DNA of 35,831 nucleotides from Stenotrophomonas sp. UBA2302. Lineage in GTDB: Bacteria; Pseudomonadota; Gammaproteobacteria; Xanthomonadales; Xanthomonadaceae. The notes beneath the pieces are model-generated. The model was not told the origin of the DNA. It searched no databases and worked only from the letters and a program-made list of their open reading frames with translations. A program made the translations under genes and the position numbers. The stretch spans positions 196,545 through 232,375 of the forward strand of contig DDVW01000053.1 in NCBI GenBank assembly GCA_002345545.1. The letters are read 5' to 3'. The first letter of the stretch is position 1; every line of letters starts with the position of its first letter. Below, in pieces: positions 6,921-14,112 of the stretch.

Positions 6921-9469
6921 ACAGATCCGGCGAGCGCATCCGCTTTGGTGACGGCGATCATCCCGACACCCACCTCGACGCGCTCGCCGCTCTTGAAAAC
7001 GCCCTGCACCAGCCGCTGCCGGCCGGGCTGCAACCGGTGCTGGAGGCGGCGCACACGGCCCTGCAGGATGCGATGCAGCAACGAGAGGCCGCGCAGCAGC
7101 GCTACCGCATGCTGTTCAACGCGGTCCCCGACCCGGTCAGCATCCTCAGCGCCACCGGCACCGTGCTGGACGTCAATGCCGCCGGCATCCTCGCCTATGG
7201 CCGCCGCCGCGAGGAGATCATCGGCCAGCCCATCGAACTGCTCAATCCGGACCTGCCCGAAGGCCACCTGCAGCCGGTGTGGGAAACCCTCAATCACGGC
7301 CAGTCCTATGTGATCGAGGTCACCAACATGCGCGGTGACGGCAGCCGCTTCCCGGTCGAGGTGCATTCGGCCGTGTTCCAGAACGACGGCCAGCCCTGCA
7401 TCGTCGCCGTTGCGCGTGACCTCAGCCGCCGCTGGCAGGCCGAATCGCGCTACCGGCTGCTGATGGACTCCATCGACAAGGGGGTGATGCTGTTCGACCC
7501 GCACTACCGGGTGATTTCCACCAATCCGGCCGCGCACCGCATCTTCGGCCTGGATGGCCACACCCCTGCGCGCATTCCCTTTGACAGCGACGACTGGATC
7601 ATTGTCGACGAGCACGGCCAGCCGCTGCGCCCGGCGCACTGGCCGGTCACCCGCGCGTTTGCCGAGGGCCGCATCATTCCCAGCACCATCGTCGGCCTGT
7701 ACCACCGCTCGCGCGGACGCATGATCTGGATCTCGATCACCACCGTCCCGGTGTTCTCCTGCGGCCGCGGCGCACCCGACCATGTGTTTTCCCTGTTCAG
7801 CGATATCACCGAACTCAAGCGCGACCACGTGCTGTTCGACCGCGCCCAGGCGCTGGCGCACATCGGTGGCTGGGAGTGGGACCGCAGCCAGCAGCGCCTG
7901 TACCTGACCGGCGAGGCGCAGCGCATCCTCGACCGCACGCCACCACCGGCAACGCTGGAGCAGCTGCTGCAATGCATGGGCAGCGACGACCGGCAGCGCC
8001 TGCAGCAGGCCATCGATACGGAAATCGGATACGGCGGCGGGTTCGAGCTGGACCTGCAGGTGCACCGCGGGGACGGCCACAACGTCTGGGTGCGGATGAT
8101 CGGCGAAACCGAACCCGGCGACCTCGCCTCCAGCCGTATCGCCGGCACCCTGCAGGACATCACCGAAAGCCGCTACGCAGAGGAAACCCTCAAGACCCGG
8201 GCGCGCACTGATCCGCTGACCGGCATCATGAATCGCGACGCCGCGCTGTCCGACCTGGAGGCCCGACTGGGCAATCCGTCGCATGCGCGGGCCGCGGTCC
8301 TGTATATCGACCTGGACCGTTTCAAGAGCATCAACGATGCGCTCGGCCACAATGCCGGCGACGAACTGCTGGTCGAGGCCACCCGCCGCATCGCTGCGGC
8401 CATCGGCACCGGCGGCCTGCTGGCCCGCTTTGGTGGTGACGAGTTCGTGGTGATCTGCGATGCCCGCGAGGTGCCCGATTATCCCGAGACCCTGGCGCAG
8501 GCCATCGTCGATGCCTTCGTGCCACCGTTCCGCCTTGGCAAGGATGACTTCGCCATCTCCGCCAGCATCGGCATCGCGCGCGCGCCCACCGACGGCGAGC
8601 GACCCCAGCAACTGATCCAGAACGCCGATGTGGCGATGTACGAGTGCAAGCGCCGCAGTCGCAACGGCTGGCAGGCATTCACTGCTGAAATGGCAAGTGC
8701 CCAACGCGACCGCCTGCAGATCGAACACCGCCTGCGGCGTGCACTGGAGCGCGAGGAATTCCGCCTCGTGTACCAGCCCCAGGTGGACCTGCGCAGCGGC
8801 CGGGTGGTCGGTGGCGAGGCGCTGATCCGCTGGCACAACCGGCAGCTGGGCGAGCTGCGCCCGGACATCTTCATCAACCATGCCGAAAGCACCGGCGATA
8901 TCGTGCGCATCGGCGACTGGGTGCTGCACGAGGCCTGCCGGCAGGTACGCCACTGGATGGACCAGGGGCTGGGACTGGTGCGTGTGGCCATCAACGTCTC
9001 CTACCGCCAGTTCGGCGACGACAACCTGGCCAGGCAGGTGCGCGAGGTGCTGGAGGAATTCCGCCTCCCCGGCGCGGCACTGGAACTGGAATTCACCGAG
9101 CGCGTACTGATCGAGGATGCCCCTGCCACCCTGCGCACCTTTGCCGAACTGCGCGAGATGGGCGTGATGCTCAGCATCGACGACTTCGGCGAGGGCTACA
9201 GCGCGCTGAATTACCTGCGTCACCTGCCCATCCAGGGACTCAAGCTCAGCCAGTTGCTGATCGAAGGCGTGCCCGGCAACCGCCCGGATGTGGCGGTGTG
9301 CGAGGCGGTGTGCGGGATTGCGCGCAGCCTGGGGCTGGGGCTGGTGGCCGAGGGCATCGAATCGGAAACCCAGCGCCAGTTTCTGCTGGAACTGGGCGTG
9401 CCCATCGGCCAGGGCTTCCTGTTCGCACCGGGACTCACACCCGACGAGTTCGCCCGCCGCCTGGCCTAG
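6917..9469 (+). CDS. PAS-PAS-PAS-GGDEF-EAL cyclic-di-GMP protein
   Basis: This 850-residue protein has no clear membrane segment. After a short helical N-terminus come PAS-like sensor modules at about 50-160, 165-300 and 310-415, a GGDEF domain (about 420-580) and an EAL domain (about 590-845). The GGDEF motif is intact (F-G-G-D-E-F, 506-510), but the product-inhibition RxxD site normally upstream is absent (sequence G-T-G-G there). EAL catalytic elements are present: E-A-L at 634-636, I-N-V-S, L-E-F-T-E, D-D-F-G, L-K-L, A-E-G-I-E and G-Q-G-F. The consensus L-K-I-D Asp is Ser here. Both activities look possible. The start overlaps mvaB (ATGA), with no own Shine-Dalgarno seen. Confidence 0.9.
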   Translation: MNRSGERIRFGDGDHPDTHLDALAALENALHQPLPAGLQPVLEAAHTALQDAMQQREAAQQRYRMLFNAVPDPVSILSATGTVLDVNAAGILAYGRRREEIIGQPIELLNPDLPEGHLQPVWETLNHGQSYVIEVTNMRGDGSRFPVEVHSAVFQNDGQPCIVAVARDLSRRWQAESRYRLLMDSIDKGVMLFDPHYRVISTNPAAHRIFGLDGHTPARIPFDSDDWIIVDEHGQPLRPAHWPVTRAFAEGRIIPSTIVGLYHRSRGRMIWISITTVPVFSCGRGAPDHVFSLFSDITELKRDHVLFDRAQALAHIGGWEWDRSQQRLYLTGEAQRILDRTPPPATLEQLLQCMGSDDRQRLQQAIDTEIGYGGGFELDLQVHRGDGHNVWVRMIGETEPGDLASSRIAGTLQDITESRYAEETLKTRARTDPLTGIMNRDAALSDLEARLGNPSHARAAVLYIDLDRFKSINDALGHNAGDELLVEATRRIAAAIGTGGLLARFGGDEFVVICDAREVPDYPETLAQAIVDAFVPPFRLGKDDFAISASIGIARAPTDGERPQQLIQNADVAMYECKRRSRNGWQAFTAEMASAQRDRLQIEHRLRRALEREEFRLVYQPQVDLRSGRVVGGEALIRWHNRQLGELRPDIFINHAESTGDIVRIGDWVLHEACRQVRHWMDQGLGLVRVAINVSYRQFGDDNLARQVREVLEEFRLPGAALELEFTERVLIEDAPATLRTFAELREMGVMLSIDDFGEGYSALNYLRHLPIQGLKLSQLLIEGVPGNRPDVAVCEAVCGIARSLGLGLVAEGIESETQRQFLLELGVPIGQGFLFAPGLTPDEFARRLA

Positions 9470-9483
9470 GTCCGGTCACCGGC

Positions 9484-9511
9484 TTGGCGCCGCGATGCCT
9501 TCGGCTAGAAT
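9484..9511 (+). promoter_or_regulatory. Promoter for the HSD10-type dehydrogenase gene
   Basis: TTGGCG (9484-9489) and TAGAAT (9506-9511) are separated by 16 bases. Transcription would start near 9518, giving a leader of about 22 bases before the ATG at 9541. This separates the dehydrogenase from the preceding GGDEF/EAL gene. Confidence 0.55.
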
Positions 9512-9540
9512 CGGGCCCTCTTTTCCGCGGGATTGTTCCA

Positions 9541-10311
9541 ATGCAGCTGTCCTCCGTTCGTGCCGTCATCACCGGCGGCGTTTCCGGCCTCGGCCTCGGT
9601 GTTGCCCAGTTCCTCGTCGCCAATGGCGGCAAGGTCGCGCTGTTCGATCTCAATGACGAAAAGGGCGCGGCTGCGGTCGCCGAGCTGGGCGCCGGAAACG
9701 CCCGCTACTTCACCACCAACGTCACCGATGAGGCCGGCGTGGCCGCCAATCTGGCCGCCGCCAGCGAATTCCTGGGCGGACTGAACGTGGTGATGAACTG
9801 CGCCGGCATCCTCGGCGCCGGCCGCGTGCTGGGCCGCGAGGCGGCGATGCCGCTGGCCAACTTCCAGACCACGGTGATGGTCAACCTGGTCGGCAGCTTC
9901 AACGTCGCCAAGACCGCCGCCGAGCTGATGCAACACAACGAGGCCAACGCCGACGGCGAGCGTGGCGTCATCATCAATACCGCTTCGGTGGCCGCCTATG
10001 AGGGCCAGATTGGCCAGGCCGCCTACTCCGCCTCCAAGGGCGGCGTGGTCGGCATGACCCTGCCGATGGCGCGCGAACTGTCGCGTTTCGGCATCCGCGT
10101 GATGACCATCGCCCCGGGTGTGTTCTGGACGCCGATGGTCGATGGCATGCCGGCCAACGTGCAGGAATCGCTGGCCGCTTCCATCCCGTTCCCGTCGCGA
10201 CTGGGCCAGCCGGCCGATTTCGCCGCTCTGGTCGGCCACATCATTGGCAATCCCTACCTCAACGGTGAGACTATCCGCCTTGACGGTGCCGTGCGTCTGG
10301 CACCGAAGTGA
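9541..10311 (+). CDS. HSD10-type short-chain dehydrogenase (3-hydroxyacyl-CoA / 2-methyl-3-hydroxybutyryl-CoA dehydrogenase)
   Basis: This 256-residue SDR enzyme has the NAD-binding T-G-G-V-S-G-L-G-L-G near residue 11 and N-C-A-G at about 87. The catalytic triad is Ser149, Tyr162 and Lys166 (N-T-A-S-V and Y-S-A-S-K). The C-terminal run P-F-P-S-R-L-G-Q-P-A-D-F followed by N-P-Y-L-N-G-E-T-I-R-L-D-G-A closely follows mitochondrial HSD17B10, which acts in isoleucine and fatty-acid breakdown. The start at ATG 9541 is supported by the promoter just upstream. Together with the leucine genes it suggests a branched-chain amino-acid theme, though substrate is inferred. Confidence 0.9.
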   Translation: MQLSSVRAVITGGVSGLGLGVAQFLVANGGKVALFDLNDEKGAAAVAELGAGNARYFTTNVTDEAGVAANLAAASEFLGGLNVVMNCAGILGAGRVLGREAAMPLANFQTTVMVNLVGSFNVAKTAAELMQHNEANADGERGVIINTASVAAYEGQIGQAAYSASKGGVVGMTLPMARELSRFGIRVMTIAPGVFWTPMVDGMPANVQESLAASIPFPSRLGQPADFAALVGHIIGNPYLNGETIRLDGAVRLAPK

Positions 10312-10317
10312 CTCACC

Positions 10318-10342
10318 TGCGGGCGCCCACACGGCGCCCGCA
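10318..10342 (+). terminator. Stem-loop between the SDR gene and efpL
   Basis: A perfect 10-base-pair stem with a 5-base loop (CACAC) starts 6 bases after the dehydrogenase stop. It is very GC-rich but is not followed by a T-run, so termination may be partial; it may instead protect the mRNA end. Confidence 0.55.
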
Positions 10343-10371
10343 TCCGTTTACCTCCAATAGACTTTCCAAGC

Positions 10372-10938
10372 ATGAAAGCCAGCGATATCAAGAAAGGCAA
10401 CGTCGTCGAATACAACAACGGCGTCTACCAGGTCCGCGACATCGAGCGCAGCTCGCCGCAGGGCCGCGGCGGCAACGTCCGCTTCCGTTTCATCATGTAC
10501 AGCGTGCCGGGCGGCAACAAGCTCGACGCCAGCTTCGACGCCGATGACAACTTGCCCGAAGTGGAACTGCTGCGCCGCCAGGCCAGCTTCTCCTACATGG
10601 ATGGCGATGCCTTCGTGTTCATGGATGACGAGGACTACACCCCGTACACGCTGGACGCGGACGTGATCGGCGATGACGCCGGCTACATCACCGAAGGCCT
10701 GGGCGGCATCTATGTGCAGGTCATCGACGAGCAGCCGGTGGCGATCCAGCTGCCGCAGCACGTCACCCTGGAAGTGGTCGAGACCCCGCCGGAGCTGAAG
10801 GGCGGCACCGCCACCAAGCGCCCGAAGCCGGCCAAGCTCAATACCGGCATCGAGATCATGGTGCCGGAGTACATCAGCAACGGCGAACGCATCCTGGTGA
10901 ACACCACCACCGGCGAGTTCGGCGGCCGCGCCGACTGA
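10372..10938 (+). CDS. efpL: Elongation factor P-like protein EfpL (YeiP)
   Basis: This 188-residue protein has the three-domain KOW/OB/OB layout of EF-P (domains about 1-65, 66-128 and 129-188). The loop that in EF-P carries the modified Lys reads S-S-P-Q-G-R-G-G, with Arg32 at its tip, which marks the EfpL/YeiP branch rather than canonical EF-P. EfpL helps ribosomes through difficult, including Pro-containing, motifs. The C-terminus T-G-E-F-G-G-R-A is typical. No Shine-Dalgarno is visible, and a -10-like TAGACT lies only 8 bases upstream of the ATG, so a nearly leaderless message is possible. Confidence 0.92.
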   Translation: MKASDIKKGNVVEYNNGVYQVRDIERSSPQGRGGNVRFRFIMYSVPGGNKLDASFDADDNLPEVELLRRQASFSYMDGDAFVFMDDEDYTPYTLDADVIGDDAGYITEGLGGIYVQVIDEQPVAIQLPQHVTLEVVETPPELKGGTATKRPKPAKLNTGIEIMVPEYISNGERILVNTTTGEFGGRAD

Positions 10939-10957
10939 GCCCTGCCCCAGCCGATGT

Positions 10958-10990
10958 CCGCGTCCGCCATTTCGACATCGGCGGACGCGG
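10958..10990 (+). terminator. Bidirectional stem-loop between efpL and the FmdE-like gene
   Basis: CCGCGTCCGCC and GGCGGACGCGG form a perfect 11-base-pair stem around an 11-base loop, 19 bases after the efpL stop and 54 bases beyond the end of the convergent minus-strand gene. There is no strong T-run on either side. It could serve both converging transcripts. Confidence 0.6.
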
Positions 10991-11044
10991 CAGCGCTTTG
11001 CACTTGAGGTGATGCCGGTGCGGCCTCGACGGCCGGCCACCGGT

Positions 11045-11656
11045 CTAGCCCAGCGGCCGGACCTGGATCACCGCCGGATCATCGGCATGTTCCAGCAGCA
11101 GCCGGCGCACCCGCCCCTGCCAGACTTGGGCGAATGCGGCACGCGCCTGTGCGCTCGCATCTTCGGCCATTGCAGCCTGCAACAGCGGCCGCAACGGTGC
11201 ATCGGCCGGCACCCCGGACAGGTCCATGCCCACTTCCACCGCCGCGCCGGTATCGACGCGGATGAAGCGGGCAATACCGCCCCCATCGACACCGTGCCGC
11301 AGCAGGCCATAGCGTGAAAAACGGCCACCAATTCCTTGGAAACCATTGCCGGCTGCCGCGCCGGTGACCAGGGTGAAAATCTGGGCGATGACGCCGGTGG
11401 TGCCGGTATCCTCGGCCTCCACCATGTCCACCCGCACCCCGCCACGCTCGGGCAGCTGCCCGCCATACAACGCGCGCAACGCCGCCCGCACCATCAGCCA
11501 GGCGCCGGCAACCGTGGGGCAGGAATGCCCGGCCAGCTTCACCGCGTCGGCATAGCCGTACTCGATCCGGCCGTCCTCACTGGCACCGAGGAAATCCGCC
11601 AGCCCGTCACGTACGGTGATACCCGGCGCCTCGTTGAAAAAACCGGGAAAGGCCAT
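11045..11656 (-). CDS. FmdE-like domain protein
   Basis: This 203-residue soluble protein contains K-L-A-G-H-S-C-P-T-V-A-G-A-W (about 40-53), the His-x-Cys-Pro signature of the FmdE domain first named in formylmethanofuran dehydrogenase subunit E. A Gly-rich E-D-T-G-T-T-G-V-I-A-Q-I-F segment follows at about 81-93. The C-terminal zinc ribbon seen in some FmdE proteins is missing. It lies 3 bases after the DUF2249 gene and is presumably co-transcribed. FmdE proteins of this short form often occur near nitrogen-oxide metabolism genes, but no substrate can be named from the sequence. A redox or metal-binding role is a guess. Confidence 0.65.
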   Translation of the reverse strand: MAFPGFFNEAPGITVRDGLADFLGASEDGRIEYGYADAVKLAGHSCPTVAGAWLMVRAALRALYGGQLPERGGVRVDMVEAEDTGTTGVIAQIFTLVTGAAAGNGFQGIGGRFSRYGLLRHGVDGGGIARFIRVDTGAAVEVGMDLSGVPADAPLRPLLQAAMAEDASAQARAAFAQVWQGRVRRLLLEHADDPAVIQVRPLG

Positions 11657-11659
11657 GGC

Positions 11660-11926
11660 TCACCCCTCCGGAAGACCCTGGATGCCGAAATCGATGACCA
11701 CCGCCTCCGGCCCGCGCTGCAGGTAGGTGATGCTCAGGTGCTCGCCAAAGCGCTCGCTCAACTGGCCCAGCAGCGGAATCGGGTCGTGGTCGTTGACGAA
11801 GCGCATGGTTTCGCCATTGCGCAGCGCACCCAGTGCTCCAAAGATCGCCGAATGGCGGAAGCGGCGGGCCACGCCGCGGGCATCGAAGACATGGACGTTG
11901 GGCTGCGGATCAAGGGAAGCGGACAT
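11660..11926 (-). CDS. DUF2249 domain protein
   Basis: This 88-residue protein shows the DUF2249 pattern: F-D-A-R-G near residue 12, R-H-S-A-I-F, then M-R-F-V-N-D-H-D-P-I-P-L (about 38-49), and Y-L-Q-R-G-P-E near the end. DUF2249 is a small alpha/beta domain common near denitrification and nitric-oxide genes; its activity is not established. The start was set at ATG 11926, 8 bases after a GGAG; an in-frame GTG 9 bases upstream has worse spacing. It forms a two-gene unit with the FmdE-like gene. Confidence 0.75.
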   Translation of the reverse strand: MSASLDPQPNVHVFDARGVARRFRHSAIFGALGALRNGETMRFVNDHDPIPLLGQLSERFGEHLSITYLQRGPEAVVIDFGIQGLPEG

Positions 11927-11956
11927 CGGGATCACTCCATCGTGGGAACCCGGTCC

Positions 11957-11998
11957 ATGCTAGGCCTCGTCTTTACAGCCATCCTGACCAAAATCAGG
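11957..11998 (-). promoter_or_regulatory. FNR/DNR/CRP-family-like box with promoter upstream of the DUF2249 gene
   Basis: On the minus strand, CCTGA-N6-TCAGG (11998-11983) is a perfect inverted repeat fitting the TGA-N6-TCA core shared by FNR, DNR and CRP sites; the inner bases read TGAT-N4-GTCA. A TAGCAT hexamer at 11962-11957 would place +1 near 11950, so the box is centred close to -41, the class II activator position. Site identity is inference. Confidence 0.45.
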
Positions 11999-12030
11999 AG
12001 GAGTGCCGAAAGCCGCCATCGTGGCCCGGT

Positions 12031-13764
12031 TCACTCCGGCGTGGCCGCCTGCTGACGCATGCGCTCGGCCAGCCATTGCACCCGCTTCCGGGTCTGGTCC
12101 AGTTCCCGCCGCTGCACCGCTGGCATCTCCTGCTCGACCGCCACCTGCAACGCCTGCCAATGCACCTCGCGCACCTCGGCATGGCGGGACATCGCCTGCC
12201 CCAGCGCCTCCAGCTCGGACGACTGGACGAGGCCATAGCCTTTGCCCTTCAACAGCGCTGCCGGCGCATCGAACAATCCGGTGAAGCGCTGCCACTCCTG
12301 CAGCCGCGCCTGGAGCCCAGGTGTCTGCTGCCCCAGCTGGCGCTTCAGCTGCGCCAATGCACGCAACTCCGCCCGGCGCAGCGCGGCGGTTTCCAGCACC
12401 CACCACGCCGCCGTGGCTGGCAAGGTCGATGCTGCGGAGATTTCCCCGCGCTGCCGCGCCGGACTGTCCAGCCAGCGTTCCAGCGACAGCGATGGCGCCT
12501 GGCCGGACTGCTGCAAGCCCAGCAGCAGCTGCTGGTATTCCGCACGGGCGGAAGCGAAGTACAGGCCGTCTTCCAGCCGTTGCGAAGGCGGCTCACGCAT
12601 CGCCAGTCCCGTCTCCTGCAACCGCCGCAGCACGCCGCGCGGCGTGATGGCCTGCAACCGTCGCGCCTGTGGCGTCAAGGCCAGATCGAGCAGGCGTCCA
12701 CTTTCCACCGCACAGTTGTTGCCGATGAACCGATACTGCCCGTCGTAGCTCCAGTGCGCGCGTGCGGCGGCCGACAACAGCACCGCGCGCTGCTGCGGGG
12801 ACAACGCCAGCGGCCACGCCTGCAGGTCACGCAGCTCGATGCGGGTGCATTCGTCGATCACCTGGTCCAGCGGCAGCACGAACAGCCGCGCCGGATAGCC
12901 GCCGGTCAGCCCGCGCCAGTTCGATATCTGCACGTCATTGACGAACGCGCGGAAGGACAGCACCCGGTGATAGGCCAGGTCCTGCCGGCACTGCGGTCCG
13001 GGCGCACGACCGGGCGCACAGATCGCCAGCCGCAACATCGCATGGCCGAAGCGGCTCATCGCCGCATCGCCACTGCCGGCCAGCAGGTAGTCCACCGCAT
13101 AGATGCGCGCCGGATCGAGTGTTTCCAGCTCCAGCTGTGCCGGCGTGGCACCGGCCACCAGCAGTGGCTGTGCCGCAGAACAGGACACTTCCGGCAGCAC
13201 CGCCGGCCCCAGCTGCTCGCGATACCAGGCGGCCAGTTGCGGCCGCCGGCAACGGTAGTGGGGGTCGAGCAGATACCACTCCAGATTGACCGCAAACGCC
13301 TCTGCCGGACTGTGGTGTTCGTAGGCATCCGGGCTGCGCAGCGTGTAATCGTTGCCCTGTCGCCGGTCCCAGCCGGCGAGCCGGCGGAACTCCGCCTGCC
13401 GCGACCAGCCACCGCCCTGGCCACGGTCGAAGGCGTGGGCGATCTCATGCAAGACGGTGGCCTGCGCCAGGTCGAACCCGTCCCCGCCGGGTGGCATCTG
13501 CAGCAGCTGCAGCGACAGGCGCAGCTCACCACGCCGATGGCGGCCAGCGACATCGGCCGGCAGCCCGGGGTCGAAACGCAACGACAGGCGCCGTGGATCG
13601 GCACGCCAGCGATCCGGCAGCCGCGCCTGTGCATGCTCCAGCAACTCCTGGGCGCGCTGCCCGGCCGCGGCATCCAGTCCGGTCCGGTCCAGCCCCAGCT
13701 CCACTGCCTGGCCGTGGCCGCTGCATAGCAGCAGCGCGGCGACCACGCATGCCGTCAGACGCAT
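12031..13764 (-). CDS. Secreted zincin-like / DUF4105 protein
   Basis: This 577-residue protein has a signal peptide (about residues 1-20, ending G-Q-A). A zinc-protease-like H-E-I-A-H motif lies at 106-110, with S-P-A-E-A-F-A about 45 residues later as a possible third ligand. A DUF4105 region follows (about 220-400) with F-G-H-A-M-L-R-L (His241) and F-I-G-N-N-C (Cys351), the His and Cys pattern of this papain/NlpC-related fold. The last 180 residues are helical and Gln/Arg-rich. Some DUF4105 proteins of other phyla act as lipoprotein N-acyltransferases; whether this one does is unknown. Its ATG overlaps the DUF2388 stop (TGATG). Confidence 0.75.
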   Translation of the reverse strand: MRLTACVVAALLLCSGHGQAVELGLDRTGLDAAAGQRAQELLEHAQARLPDRWRADPRRLSLRFDPGLPADVAGRHRRGELRLSLQLLQMPPGGDGFDLAQATVLHEIAHAFDRGQGGGWSRQAEFRRLAGWDRRQGNDYTLRSPDAYEHHSPAEAFAVNLEWYLLDPHYRCRRPQLAAWYREQLGPAVLPEVSCSAAQPLLVAGATPAQLELETLDPARIYAVDYLLAGSGDAAMSRFGHAMLRLAICAPGRAPGPQCRQDLAYHRVLSFRAFVNDVQISNWRGLTGGYPARLFVLPLDQVIDECTRIELRDLQAWPLALSPQQRAVLLSAAARAHWSYDGQYRFIGNNCAVESGRLLDLALTPQARRLQAITPRGVLRRLQETGLAMREPPSQRLEDGLYFASARAEYQQLLLGLQQSGQAPSLSLERWLDSPARQRGEISAASTLPATAAWWVLETAALRRAELRALAQLKRQLGQQTPGLQARLQEWQRFTGLFDAPAALLKGKGYGLVQSSELEALGQAMSRHAEVREVHWQALQVAVEQEMPAVQRRELDQTRKRVQWLAERMRQQAATPE

Positions 13765-14066
13765 CAGCGGGCGAGGATCGCCCGTGCCAGCTCCATGTCG
13801 CTGTGCATGCGCGCCGCCTCATCGTGCTCGCGCAGGTGCGACAGCGCCGCCTGCAGGCGTGCACCACGCAACTGGCCATTGCTGGCGACAAAGCCGGCAG
13901 CTTCCTCGCGTGCCGCCTGGATGACCTTGTCATCGCCCGACGAGCTGCTGGAGCCCTTGGACGAGGCACCGCTGGCCGAGCCGGCCGAAGTGCCGGCGAA
14001 GCTGGAAGCCAGCAGCGGGGTGGAGATCGCAAACAGGGCGCAGAACAGGATCGGGCGGATCATCAT
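13764..14066 (-). CDS. Secreted DUF2388 domain protein
   Basis: This 100-residue protein has a signal peptide (M-M-I-R-P-I-L-F-C-A-L-F-A-I-S-T-P-L-L-A, cleavage after about residue 20) and a Ser/Gly-rich linker. The DUF2388 core includes A-A-R-E-E-A-A-G-F-V-A-S, then G-Q-L-R-G-A-R-L-Q-A-A-L, and ends M-E-L-A-R-A-I-L-A. Function of DUF2388 is unknown; proteins of this family are periplasmic in pseudomonads. It is coupled to the DUF4105 gene by a one-base overlap, suggesting a shared envelope role. The first or second Met could be the start. It begins 46 bases after the dehydrogenase stop, so it may be transcribed with it. Confidence 0.8.
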   Translation of the reverse strand: MMIRPILFCALFAISTPLLASSFAGTSAGSASGASSKGSSSSSGDDKVIQAAREEAAGFVASNGQLRGARLQAALSHLREHDEAARMHSDMELARAILAR

Positions 14067-14112
14067 CGACTCAGGATGGGGAGGAAGGGGCGAAAGCGTA
14101 GCCGCAGACGAC

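Noticed and set aside
6743..9223. An 826-codon open frame on the minus strand
   Set aside because: It lies antisense to the GGDEF/EAL gene, whose domains are clear; no recognisable domain in the shadow.
11833..13728. A 631-codon open frame on the plus strand
   Set aside because: Antisense to the signal-peptide-bearing DUF4105 protein and starts inside the DUF2249 gene; composition is Gln/Arg/His-rich shadow.
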